Positions 27,489 to 40,037 of a stretch of 64,000 nucleotides of DNA are shown in pieces. The first letter of the stretch is position 1, and each line of letters starts with the position of its first letter. This DNA comes from Panorpa germanica (taxonomy: Eukaryota > Arthropoda > Insecta > Mecoptera > Panorpidae). The notes under the pieces were generated by a model, which was not told where the DNA came from, did no database searches, and saw only the letters and a program-made list of their open reading frames with translations. The position numbers were made by a program, and so were the translations under genes. The DNA lies in contig OY783211.1 of the NCBI GenBank assembly GCA_963678705.1, forward strand, positions 10,864,603-10,928,602, in the 5' to 3' direction.

Positions 27489-27870
27489 ATAGCGAAGAAA
27501 GGATGTGTAGAGTGTGCGGAACGGAGTTTGAAACACTGGAGCACATTAAGTTTTCTTGTCAGAAAAAAGTAATTAGCGAGAAGAATATTGTGCAGTTATT
27601 AAAGGGAGGCAGTGAAGGGAAGAGGTGGATGACGAAAATAGAGAAAAGGAACGAGGTAAGAAAAGTAACGCCAGAGCAGAAGTGATTTTAATCTAAAGTG
27701 ACAAAGAGACAAAGAAGACAAGAGGTGCAGGTTTTTTTTTCTTCTGGAACTGGAATGTAATTAAATCTTTTGGAATGTAATTAAGCACAATGATATGTAA
27801 TTTATGGATTTAAGGCGGAAGAATGTAGTGCCTAATGGCAAAAACATTACAATAAATAATGACGATAATA
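27489..27870 (+). mobile_element. LINE 3' end fragment
   Basis: The frame ending at 27685 reads CRVCGTEFETLEHIKFSC, the C-x2-C-x8-H-x4-C end of many non-LTR retrotransposon polyproteins, then about 60 codons to a stop. A 3' tail with ggcggaagaatgtagtgcct follows and ends in aataaataatg. ATATAGATGTA occurs just before (27478-27488) and just after (27870-27880), a likely target-site duplication. Confidence 0.65.
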
Positions 27871-30800
27871 TATAGATGTATTTGTAATGATTATGTAATT
27901 TTATACAAAATAGTAGCTTTTCAATAAACGCCTCTTATAACTAAGTGAAAATTGTGTGATAACTTAGATTCTTTCCGAACAGTAATAGATCCAACTTAGC
28001 AAAAACTTCAAACTAACATCAAAGAGAATAAAAATTCACCCATAATGTTATAAAACTATTAAAGTAATATTCTCTATTTTCCAATAAGTTTTCCATATTT
28101 TATTTACTTACACTAAGACTTTAATAAAAATCTGGTTTAAAAAAAACCAACATAGATACCATTATGATATCAAACAAAGCCTGGAAAAATCTACAAAACT
28201 TTTAATATTTATATAACTTTTCCAATGAAAATAAAATTATAAGAAAAGAAAATATTTTCAATATCGTCCGCTATTCCCTTCAACCCCTTTATCTTTAAAG
28301 TAAAATCTGTATTCAGTTTTCGTTAAGCAGAAAATCCTTAAAAGATTATGTACAAAATAATCTCTAAGAATTTTAATACACTGGGTCATTCTATGTAACG
28401 TTCAATGAATTCTTAAATTAAAAAATCTTTTTTATTATTGGTATGACTAATTTCAAATTATTGATTGATTGAATTAATTAATAATCAGTTAGTTATAAGT
28501 TTTTATAATTTTGTATGATAAGCTCTGTTAAATGTAATTCTTGTTTAAGGTTTGACAAGTTGTATATTATAAGTTTATAGGTATATTTTGAACTTAAATA
28601 AGTGAGGGCAGGTTTTATAACCCTCAGGAAAAAACCAACAGTTGTTAGGAATAAAGATTAGATTTATTTATTTAGGACTAGGTTTCATTTGTTATCTGGA
28701 ATTATAGTTAATCTTAAATAGAGAAAATCTTAAAATGGAATTATCTTCTATAATACCGAAGACAATACATTTTTAACAAATTAAATAAATTTAATAAAAA
28801 AAATTGATATTTTGAAGGTTATAAATATTTCCAATATGAGTTAAGAAGGTACATGACGTACCATCAGTCCAAATCTGAAATGCAGTTTATCGACGGATGA
28901 ACATTTATCGAAATTAAATGACTTTTTGGATGTTCATTTTATTTTTAATGCTTATAATAGTTAAATAAATAAAATAATAAATTAAATGATTTAAACATTA
29001 TTTAAAATTAATTTTTCTTAACATAATTTTTTAACATATTTTCTGTAACTTACTAACATATTCTTGTGATCTTTTTCTTTTTTCAAAAAGAGAACGGACG
29101 GTAAATATGGAAATTGTCTATTTATAATTATTTAAAAAAACTATGAACCCCAGGTCCCTAAAATTTTGAGACTGCATATATTTTATCTATTTTTATCGTT
29201 CTCTAAATTTCACGATATTTTCATCATTTACGTAAAGCTCTTGCACCTCCTTAACATAAATAATAGAATATATTTGAAGTGAATTGACTTGTAAGTCACC
29301 CTGTAACGTGTAAACAAGGTACGTACCTACAATAACATGGTGTGAACAGAAGACAACGATAAATAAAAGTAACTTGACTTTTATACTTTCACATAATCAG
29401 ATTATGTTTATGTTTTTTTAACTTTTCATTTTATTATAAAGTTTTTTTTTATTCTTATTAAATTTTATGTACAATTTAATATACAATGTTATGTTTAGAT
29501 TTTATTTTAGAATAAATGTCCGGTTAATTTAATTTATAACCGTTTTTATTCAAGTTCTTGTTCTGATTGGTCCCCTAAGGATTTAAAATGGCGACCTAAC
29601 AAGACAACAATAATTTAATTCATGTTTTGATTATTTATCTCGATGAAAATTATTTACTTTTATATGAAAATGAAAAGCAAATAACTTTGTCACTGAGTTT
29701 TTCAAAATGATTTATATATGAATTCGTATTTCCATATAAATGTTTATTTTGATGATAACATAAATATGTAAAAACATTTTAACAAAAACAAAAATACGTT
29801 GGAAATTTATACAATTTATAAAAATACAATATATATATTCGTTATTTTGAAAATTGAATTACGAGACAATTTATTTTTTAACTATATTATTGAAATAATA
29901 ATCATTATACTAGTACAGGCAATACTGCTATATCGACCATTTTAGGTACAGAGATATGCCCTCTAACCAAAAAAAATTATTCTATTAATTTACATTTACG
30001 TTTAGCTAAACCCGGCTAATATTCGCTGTGGCTTAGTCTGATATGAAATGAGTGGAAAGTATATAAGATACACACAAATATAGACGAAAACATAGGCGAC
30101 AATCAACTGGAAAGAAACATAACCTATAAATTTCGTTTTCGAAAACACGCGCATATTCCAATGCAAAGTTGTGTCAAAATTTCACTACTTTTCGAGTTTT
30201 TCGAGCTCAAACCTACGTAGGCTGCTTTTTATACATAAAAATAAGCTAAATGTTGCCATTTTCTTGTATAGCTGTCACTTTTTCGAAAAATTTTAATCAG
30301 ACATTTGGGATCAAGTAATAAGAGTGACAACAAACACAACTAAGTTTTGAAGCCGTCTTTATTTAATTTAATTTATTCGGTCGGTCTATTTCCGATGATG
30401 AGTGTTATCACCAACGATCTTGTACTATGTTGGAGTTCTTTATGGTCTCGTACTCTCATATATGTTAATTACACCTCCGCCTAATAAGGTTATGATGATT
30501 CCAAACCCAGAAAATATACCTCTGTTTCGGGGATCGAACCCAAAGACACAGCAGTGGTCTAGGCTACTATGATAACAAGAGTCCATCTGTCACAAATACT
30601 AAGACACACTTGCTGTACTCATAATTATCGCAAAAGTTAGTTAACATGTTTGATTAAAGAGAAATATGCTAAGAAAATATTAAATACACATTCGGAGGCT
30701 CTGGGTGTGCGCACCGCCTCTGCATTTTGCTTTTGTAAAACACATTCTGTAACTTATTTTGTAATACGTATTTTTGTTTAAAATTGAATCTGTTACATAC

Positions 30801-31856
30801 ATTTCGTAGTAGCATTATGTTTTCTAGAACTATCAGTGTTTTCTTAATAGTAAAAAATTCCAGACGTAAGATGTATCTAGTTCCTCCATACAACACAGTC
30901 TTTAAGAATCTCGTACTAAAATAACAAGCAGACATTACAAAATAAAATATTGAAAATACTTTTCTTAAAATCACAGTTTAACTAAAGTTTATCGTCAGAT
31001 TTCGCTACTAACTGCTCTTTTATGGGTACAAAAAACGTGTTAAGACTTGTAGAAAACTTTAGGTAAAGTAGAACGTTTTACTACGTTAAATTATGGACAC
31101 TGTAATACATTTTAGACCTTAGTGATGTCAAAAGGTTACATCCCAAATCAATAAAAATAAAAAGACTTGTAAATTGCAAATTAAGTGTCATTGTAGACTT
31201 CAGTGGCTATATCATTTGTAAACACGTGCTTACAGGCTTTTCATGGCGTTCAGCGTTCATAAAACCTACCATTAATGCTAGAATATTTTCCAACGCCTCA
31301 CAAACTTTTCCAAACATTTTTAACAACAGGTTCTTTTAATGCGAAGGGTATTATAATGTACATAATATTTTGTATGTGTAAAAGATATAATAAAACCATA
31401 ACAAAAAGGAAATATATTATTATTACGCCATTATATGATAACGAGCGCCTTAATGGTATGCAAATATTTTAACAACAGATTTTCAGTATACGGAGGAATA
31501 TTTTTGTACATAATTAGAATAGAAATATTTTTTAAAAACATTCTTACTTTTGAACGTAAATATATTCAATGAATGGAAAATATTAGCTTTGTTTAAAAAT
31601 GCACATTAATTTCCGGTTTTGAATATAAAATATTTGTATTTAAATTTATTATATAAAAGAAAAATATTAGCAAAACTTGAAACAGAATCTGTGTTTTATA
31701 TGAGTTTTAAATTATCTGATTATAACTTATCAGGAGTGTCTACGCGTAGATAATATAACAGCAGACCCAAAAGATGAGATAATACATAAATATTTCCACA
31801 TAAGCTTATTCCCCGGTTTCTTGAGTTGATTTCTCGGTTGATTGAGTTTCTAATGC
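27871..31856. other. non-coding stretch
   Basis: Only the SINE at 30486-30592 is recognisable. A 101-codon minus-strand frame at 30669-30974 has no domain. Confidence 0.45.
30486..30592 (-). mobile_element. tRNA-derived SINE
   Basis: The minus strand has a B-box GGTTCGATCCC (30530-30540) and an A-box-like tagcctagaccac upstream of it, followed by a shared tail (ttttctgggtttgg). It does not fold as a full tRNA, so it is a SINE head. Confidence 0.6.
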
Positions 31857-32437
31857 AATGGGCTTGTGTCCTCATTTTTTAGTGGTCGATTTTTCAACTT
31901 TTGATTGAAATTGATGTTAATAAATGTGTATTGATGTGTCTATTTTATTAAATATCTAAATATTGACGGAGATATATCAATTAAAAGTTTGAATTGTAGT
32001 TTTAGCGCTAGAAATGGTCGGCCATATTTGTATGACGTGAAATGCATTTTAACGTCAGTTATTTGTTGAGTAGGTCAGTGCTGTGGTAATGTTTTGTAGC
32101 TGTTGGTAGTCAAATAATCAAGTCAAGTCAAAGAATAATAAGTTTTTATTTTATTTAACCCTACTAAGGCAGATATAATATTGAAATTTTATTGTTCCTT
32201 GAAATAGATGTAAATAATATTTGATATATAAATACATATAGCAGAGATCTAAGAGCTGTAAGGTTGGTAGCGGTTTTGATGTCACATGCATTTGGAATGT
32301 GTACAATGTTGGAATCCCTTTAACAATTAAAGAGACAAAATGACTTTTTTAATTGTTAATATCTCTTAACATATAAGGAGTTGTTAAAAAATAATTGAAC
32401 ATTTGAGGTTCTAGTAACCCACTTTATCAATATATAA
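31857..32437 (+). mobile_element. family A element, copy 4 (right end missing)
   Basis: Left terminus AATGGGCTTGTGTCCT is intact. The copy stops at TATCAATATATA, about 45 bp short of the usual right terminus, and passes into unrelated sequence. Confidence 0.85.
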
Positions 32438-35400
32438 ACGGTCAGAAGTAATTTTTAGTTGTTGATATGTCTGCTTGGAGCGCTGGTTAAATTTTGACTG
32501 ATTTATTTGTAAATGTTGGAATGAGGGAGAACTTAATTGAACTTTACACGAATAGGGGATGTTTTGTATTGTTTCTAAATGTGATACAGATAAAGGGTTA
32601 AGGGTGTCGATGCGATGTTGATTGAAATTAATTAATCATTATTATACGGGTGATACAGACGTATTATGCGTTATTAATTCATGCTGAATCTGTTGTTTTA
32701 TTGATGAATTGATTGACAGGTTGACATTATTATTTCAGTAGCTGTGTGAACATACTTGGAACAAGGTATTTCGTCTAAAGGGAGTACTGATTCCGTTTAT
32801 AATTTAATATGTAATATAATATATTATTTAAGAATAAACCAAGTAAAATCTATGTAGTTTCATTGAAATTCTTTGGTTTTTAATATTTTTTAATATTTAT
32901 TGTCTATTTTACAAATTACTGTTATGTTTTATTAAATAGGTGTCGGTGGTAAACATCTCATTAGCGACACCAACAATGTTCATGACGGGTCACGTGCTGT
33001 GTAACTTAATCATCTCAGTTCCCCCATTAATAAATGCGATTATTTCCTCTTCTTTCTTTTTGGTATGGACTCCACCCTACGACAGTTAGTCTGATAGTCG
33101 TGGAGTTAACATCTCTAATCAATCACCACCTTAGTCTTTAAATAAAAAGCATTAAGTAGCGTCGATCACTGTCATATAACAAAGAAAAGAAAAATAACTA
33201 TATTAAAATAAAACTATAAAAATAATAATTTATAATTAAAATGAATTGGTTTTACAGTATCGGAAAATTAATAGAAAACTAAAATAAGATGAAAACATGC
33301 TAAGTTATTACGTAAACTAATTATTAACAAGATAAATAGATGCTATTATCTTAGCGTGGTAGTAGTGAAGCTAGCTGCGCCTGATACGCCGCTACTACTC
33401 CTGCCGCTGAACATGATTTATCGTCATACACAAAGCTAATTTAAAGTAGAAAATTGTTGGCTTTCGTATATTCAGTACAGAGTTTGTATGTATATGTATA
33501 TGTGTATGTGTGTTGAGATTTTGCCAAGCCTGTGTACAGAAGAATCAATTAATGTAAAGCAAACATAAATATCAGGAGGCTTACGTTACGAGTAAGCTGA
33601 TAAAACTGTATGTTGATGCAAATTATGGGTTTGAGAAAGAAAGACAATGTAATTATATTTGTTTTATCATTGATGCATTGTTGTATGCATTTACAGAGAA
33701 GATTCAAAACCGATGATAATAATTATGGTTGTCTTAATAACGACTAGATATTTGATAATCGCATTTTAGAAGCAATAATCAGTTTAATGTTCACTTCATA
33801 TAATTTGCACTGACTGTCTCACGCGGTAGGCGATGTATCGCATATTCCATATTGAGCAGCAAAATTTTAAAGAGAAATTAAAAATCTTTAACAATAAAAT
33901 CACATTTAAGTGTATTGGTTTAATGTCAAAAGAGCTTCCTTTAGTTCCTCAATTTTTGGCGCTGCTGTCGCGTAATAATAATGTTGCACTAGCAAAAAAG
34001 AATTGCTTTATCCTGAACCATTCCACCATTCAACTTGTTCTTTACCTGTTGTTCCTTCGAAGTCCACAATATCAGAAAACTTTGTAATCCCTCAGGATCT
34101 TCTCTATTTTTAAAACACAAAGTATAATTATGTAAATCCGGTTGCGATTACAGCACGATTACTCCAATATAACTTAAAATTAAACCAATGCCATCTATTG
34201 GTTTTCAAGTAAAATAATATATTCAAATTACTTGTAAATTTATTAATATATATTCTGTTGTTAAACACAAAGCAAAATCCCCACTCTTTTGTTCTTTAAA
34301 CCTTATGAATTATTTTGACATAATAATTTTCATCCCTGTTTTTTTGACCATAAAATAATAAGACTCAACTCGACTCAACTTAGGGGTGTTTAAAATGATC
34401 CCCTTGTCACATAAGTTCAATTGTCTTAAAAGTTTACAAAGTAAACAAAAGTTTGAAGTATCTGATTCACATTAAAGAATATTGTTACTCGAGTTCTTAA
34501 GTGTTTACAGCATTCGCTTTATTGCGACGACTACTTTATTAGAATTAAAGTGGAATTGGATATTGTTGTACGTATATAATTTATCATTATTACACTGAAA
34601 TTGAAAGCAAAACAAGTGGTTGCTAAAAAAGTTACACGTTGAAGTTTAAGGGTGGAAAATATTAGGGTTACGCATATTGGAATACGAGGCAGAGCGAATT
34701 TAGTAATAGTCCTAATACATTTAGATCTGTTTTTGTTGGGTCTTTTAAGTGCTAACGTGCAAAATATAATAGAAAAGTGAAAGATACTGTGTAAAATTAT
34801 ACTGTAGAAGATTTCTGGAATAAAATATTAACGTCTGAGGAATAGTGGTAGATATTTGTAAAGAGGGAATGTCTAAAAAACCTTATTGACTTTATCAATA
34901 AAATTAATTTAATCTCTTTATTTTAAGTACCCATACTCGTGTCTATAAGTTGTAATAATAGTGCTAATAACTCTTGAAAGTTGATGCACTCAAATAAATA
35001 TTATAAAAAAATAATAATAACGCTGGTGTTATACTTAAATATTGCAAGAAACCTTACTTTGTTGTCTCCTTAGAACATTTTAAAAATAGTGACGTTGTAC
35101 GTGTAACGTCATAGATGTTCATGACGTCGATAGATAATAGCGATGGTTGATTGGTATTTTACAAACAATCACTGGCACTTTATGGTTGATTACGTGTAGG
35201 TATCAAATGTAATCGAGAATCAAATTGTAATTTAAATACTGACTAGAGCAGCGCTTAATCTGTGACTGATGAAAATCAAAATCGTATAAAAGAAGGATGG
35301 AGAACGCGTTAGAGCTACTCATGAGACAGTAGCTATTCGTGATCTGTGCATGTAGCAAACGGTTGCAAGCTACATCTACTGAACAGAGCAATAAACAAAA

Positions 35401-36374
35401 CAAACTTGCGAAATAGTGGCTTAACAATAAGAACAAATAGCACGACATAATAAAGATCATGACAATTAAACAATTATTAATCAGATACATTCATGACCCT
35501 AGTTTGAACAAGCAATGACTTAATTTTATTATTATACTAAGCCGCAAAAAGGTAAATTTATATTTCAAAAAGTAAAATAAGTTTATTTACGTAACAGGTA
35601 ATTTTTCTTTTGTTCATTATCGTAAAACGCTTCTTAGGAAATGAAGCTTTGGTAACCTACGATGTAGTTTACAAAGCAAGAGGGGATTCTAAAGAGGCTA
35701 AAAACACGTCATTTATGAATAACTCAAAACGTGAATTAAAATGTCGAATTGTGTTTTAAAATATTTTTTTTTCAAGAATTGTAGATTTTTTCTAAATGCT
35801 GGTATTCATATTAGCTAGATCACAGTACTAACCATAACATAAAATAAGGGTTAAGAGTAAAAACGTGTTTAAAAAATATAACATTAATTTTCATCCCTTC
35901 ATACTCGTATCACAGTTATTAAAAACCTGTATCGTCACGAAAACGGAACTTACAAAAAGCAGAAACCCTTCAATATAATGGTTCTCATTTACGATAATTA
36001 ATAAATACCTATCCCTTAATAACAACCCTTTTCATCACAAATAAGGGTTAAATATCATATTCTATATTAACAAATTTAACTTTTTCTCTTTGATATTAAA
36101 ATAACAAATATTCAATGTAACAGACAAAGTGTCTTACAAAGTCACGACAAGAATAATACTTCAAAATTTTTTTTTAATATAAAACAAAAATAAAACTTTT
36201 CAAAATATTATTTGATCTACTTTAATTAAAAATTGTTTTTTTAGGTTAAACTTTTAACTAAATGGTTTTTAATTAATTCAATTAAAATTTACAACGTAAC
36301 AATTATAAATGAACGTGTTTTGCGGAGGATTATGTGAATGAATATCAGTAAACTAATTTACATATCTAGCGTTT
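32438..36374. other. non-coding stretch
   Basis: No recognisable exon. A GC-rich patch at 33354-33415 has gtagtag/ctactac symmetry. Frames at 33833-34087 and 35203-35490 lack motifs. Confidence 0.45.
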
Positions 36375-36500
36375 AGTTTGGATTTAACACCGACAGGGCG
36401 TGCTGCTGATTGAAACTAGCTGCGAGTCGGAAGTGTCGAGCATCAAAGCTTTCACGCATAGTGTCGTCAAAAATATACCATAACTGGGCCATTGTCACTT
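36375..36500 (-). other. GC-rich patch with a small minus-strand frame
   Basis: The minus strand has a 39-codon ATG frame (MAQLWYIFDDTMRESFD, then RLAASFNQQHALSVLNPN). It is complex sequence in an AT-rich setting, immediately left of family A copy 5. Could be a short gene, an exon or a decayed element; nothing recognised. Confidence 0.25.
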
Positions 36501-36512
36501 GTAAAAAGTATA

Positions 36513-37162
36513 AATGGACTTGTGTCCTCATTTTTTAGTGATCGATTTTTCAATTGTTGATTGAAATTGATGTTAATAAATGTGTATTGGCGTGTCTATC
36601 TTATTAAATATCTAAACTTTGACAGAGATATAGCAATTAAAAATTTGAATTGTAGTTTTAGCGCTAGAGATGGTCGGCCATTTGTATGACGTGAAATGCA
36701 TTTTCTACGTCAGTTATTTGTTGAGTAGGTCAGTGCTGTGGTAGTGTTTTGTAGCTGTTGGTAGTCGAAATAATCAAGTCAAGTCAAGAATAATAAGTTT
36801 TTATTTTATTTAACCCTACTAAGGCAGACATAATATTGAAATTTTATTGTTCCTTGAAATAACTGTAAATATTATTTGACATTTTGATATATAAATACAT
36901 ATAGCAGAGATTTATGAGCTGTAAGGTTGGCAGCGGTTGTGATGTCACATGCATTTGCAATGTTGTACACATTACGTTGAATCCCTTTAATAATTAATCA
37001 GACAAAATGACTTTTTTAATTGTTAATATCTCTTTACGGAGTTATTTTAGTAACATATAAGGAGTTATTAAAAAATAATTGAACATTTGAAGTTCTAGTA
37101 ACCCACTTTATCAATATATAGTACACTTTTATAGAAATTAAAACATAGGACACAAGCCCATT
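36513..37162 (+). mobile_element. family A element, copy 5 (complete)
   Basis: Termini AATGGACTTGTGTCCT and AGGACACAAGCCCATT. About 650 bp; longer than its relatives because of small internal insertions near 36960-37060, where a segment containing ggagttatt is partly repeated. Confidence 0.85.
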
Positions 37163-39951
37163 ATTAGTTCATCTTAAATCCAAAATGTTGAACGAGGTTT
37201 TAACGAATACACATAAAATCTATCCTTTATCCACAATTATAAAATAAATTCTCCTACATTCATATTATTTATCCATCCATCCATCAATCAGTTCTTCAAA
37301 CAAGTTGACATTTTTAAGTACCGGGTATCACACACAAGTATGCCAGTATATTTCTGACACAATTAGTGTGAGAATAACGGTAGCTAATCACGTCACCCTT
37401 TTAGGTTAGAAGCTCCCCCTCATATCACCCAAGAAGGGAGAGGCAGGGGTGCGGTGACAACCCCGGACATCGCACAAACGTACTGAAAGGAACATACGAA
37501 TGGTACAGAACACAGAGCTGTTAATGGCTCAGATCTAGCGCAGTCATTTAATGAACATACATACTGAATCACTCACTAGCCCCCTCCCCCCACCGTTCTC
37601 CACCACCCCATGGTTACTATGGCGCGGTTTTTCTTACTTATGTCCTATATAGAGATATTATCTTTAGTAAAATTGAAATATGAGATGATAAAAGCTGTTG
37701 ATAATATTTTTGAAATATCGGCTACAATGTCAATTTTCTTGTTCTATATCGCTAAAATAATCGAAGATAAAGATTAAATATTATATGGATCTTTAATGCC
37801 TCTCTCACACTGGAACCGACCTGACCAACTTCTTCTTAGTAGGATGTTATCACTTTAGCACACTTCATCATGAAAAAACGTTTCTTTTTCTATGTTTATT
37901 AATGTAGCACTGTACTGTACAAGTCCGTATACATAATATTTTTCATATCAACAACTAAATAGATCAGTGCAAAGTGCTCTCTATGTATGTGAAAGGACGT
38001 ATATATCCAGAAGATGCTTGGAAACATGCATCCTCGTACTTGAATGTAAGCGTTTACCTTTGTGCTTCTGGACAGACCAACCAATTTAGCTGCAACTTTT
38101 ATTCGAATATTTTACGATTGGCGCTGATTTTCCGGCATGCGAAACTGTAAATGCAGTAAACGTATTACGCACTACTTAAAAAGTCGGCGTCGCTAGTCAG
38201 TTACAGTGAGGAAGGTGCGACATATCGCACGTTGATTTTGCACTGATCTGGACAGACCATAAGGGCTTACACACATGAGACGGCTGATTGCAAACCTTAG
38301 CCCCGAATCTGCCCGAACCGAATGAAAATGCAACTGTGTTGTTAGTGAGAGAGCGAACGTGTATACGAGTGAGAGAAAACACACGGCAAACTAAACTGGT
38401 TTGGAGTATGTTTTCAGCGACTCTGTACGTCGGTCGCAGGGCCAAGCTTGGTTGCAAGTGGTTGCATGCTTTTGATGGTGACATCATCAACAGAGATGTG
38501 CACAAATACTATTCAAAATTATTTAAATACATACAAATACGACACAATAAAATCCCATGTTATGCTATTGTTAGAAATTCTATAGTCACGAAACACGGCT
38601 CGACTAGATTGCAATCAGTCGATTTACGTAAAAGATCAAACATATTCATAATTTTAAATGAATAAACTATTACAAAACTAAATTAAAATTACTAAATGTA
38701 ATTGTAAACAGAACCAATAAGGTTAGTAACCAAGCAATTGCGGATTCAAAATTCAAAAAGTATCTTAATTTCCATATTGAATTAATTACATAATTCCACT
38801 TCACAATATTATTATATTTTAAAGTGTTTTCTTTGTGTTTACTTTGGAAAAGTTTGATTACTTTGGTAAAAGGTCGTTGAATTCAAGTCGCGTATAATCA
38901 TTTTCCGGACAGCCTCTTTTCATAGATTATTATTTATAAAATGTAATAAAGATATTTTGTATGATTTCTACATAATGAAGCAATGTCATTTCCCTTTAAC
39001 CTGAACAACTAATTACTAAAACGAAGCTCAAGATCTTAATGAACTTCTTATCATAATAAGTACACGAGGTGATAGAGGTGCCATCTTGTGGCCTCTCATC
39101 GTAACAGTTACTCACAAAAGTAGAGATAGATTTTGTAATATAACTTTTTTCATTATTTCTAAGTGATGCTATTAATTTTTATTATAGTTAATTAAGGATT
39201 AAGACGACCATTTTTTAATTTTTATAAAATATATTTTATTTTATATGAATAATAATAAGAAAATATCTTGGATATTATTTTCGAACAATTAACCTTAATA
39301 TCTGGCATTTTAAAATATAATTACTGCTATTTATAATGTTTAAGTTGAAATACTTTATCGTATTTATTTACTTAATTATTATAATTATACTCATTAACGC
39401 TGCTTAAATAAGAATGCAATACGGTAGGCGACAACGCCATCTGTTGTCAAGTAGATTATTCATTAAAAGTGTGCTTTTAATTCTAATTTGATATGGTAAT
39501 ATTAAGTGATTTATCGTGTACTTTAGTCATTAGACTTTGTACTTTTATTTTTCTATTTCTTGAACATAGAACATAGAAATTAATTATATAGAGAGTCTCC
39601 TGGTGCCGATTCAAATGGGTGGGATTTGTTTTCAAAACTAGGGTTTCTAGATGAATCAATAGTGAATTTATTGTGAACTCAAGTTCGTTCCTTGAATAAC
39701 TTTAACGAATTCCATTTAGTTTAAAATCCATTTCAATGTAATTGAAGTAAATATGAATTCTATTTGAAATAATATCATGTCGTTGTGTGTTTTACCACCA
39801 CCACACACGACATCACCCGAATGCGCTATACTATCCGCTCGTTACGAATATGCGCTCCGGTACCCCGTCTGGTCAAATTATTTTGTATTTGTATTTTATT
39901 TCTCTTTAGAAATAACACTCGCCTTATTAATTGTTTATTTTTTATTTTCAG
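37163..39951. other. sequence upstream of the first visible Neto exon
   Basis: Presumed Neto intron. No signal peptide or CUB1 N-terminal exon was found here. It includes the GC-richer island at 38180-38500 and a ccaccaccacacac patch at 39796. Confidence 0.4.
38180..38500. other. GC-richer island with overlapping frames
   Basis: Long frames occur on both strands (125 codons on plus, about 102 on minus), as expected from composition. Neither shows a domain or splice-linked partner. tctggacagacca occurs at about 38068 and again at 38246. It may be an old transposon body; no family assigned. Confidence 0.3.
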
Positions 39952-40037
39952 CGCCTCCAGGATATCAAATTACGTTGGATTTTCGGGATTACTTCAACAT
40001 TGAGCCTTCCGAAAAATGTGATTATGATTACTTAGAG
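39952..40037 (+). CDS. Neto: Neto exon (CUB1, middle)
   Basis: The exon follows a tttattttcag acceptor and ends GAG|gtaata. It reads PPGYQITLDFRDYFNIEP then EKCDYDYLE, the conserved centre of Neto CUB1. It enters in phase 1 and leaves in phase 0. The open frame that extends upstream of the acceptor has no CUB-like residues and is intron. Confidence 0.9.

Noticed and set aside
30486-30592. tRNA gene
   Set aside because: A B-box is present but there is no complete cloverleaf; sequence is shared with other dispersed copies, so it is a SINE.
30669-30974. 101-codon minus-strand frame
   Set aside because: Basic and hydrophobic AT-driven composition with no family resemblance or partner exons.
38288-38665. 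125-codon plus-strand frame
   Set aside because: No domain, no splice context, and a comparable frame exists on the opposite strand; the region is simply GC-richer.
39777-39951. Open frame leading into Neto exon at 39952
   Set aside because: A strong acceptor at 39949-39951 and lack of CUB residues upstream show this part is intron.
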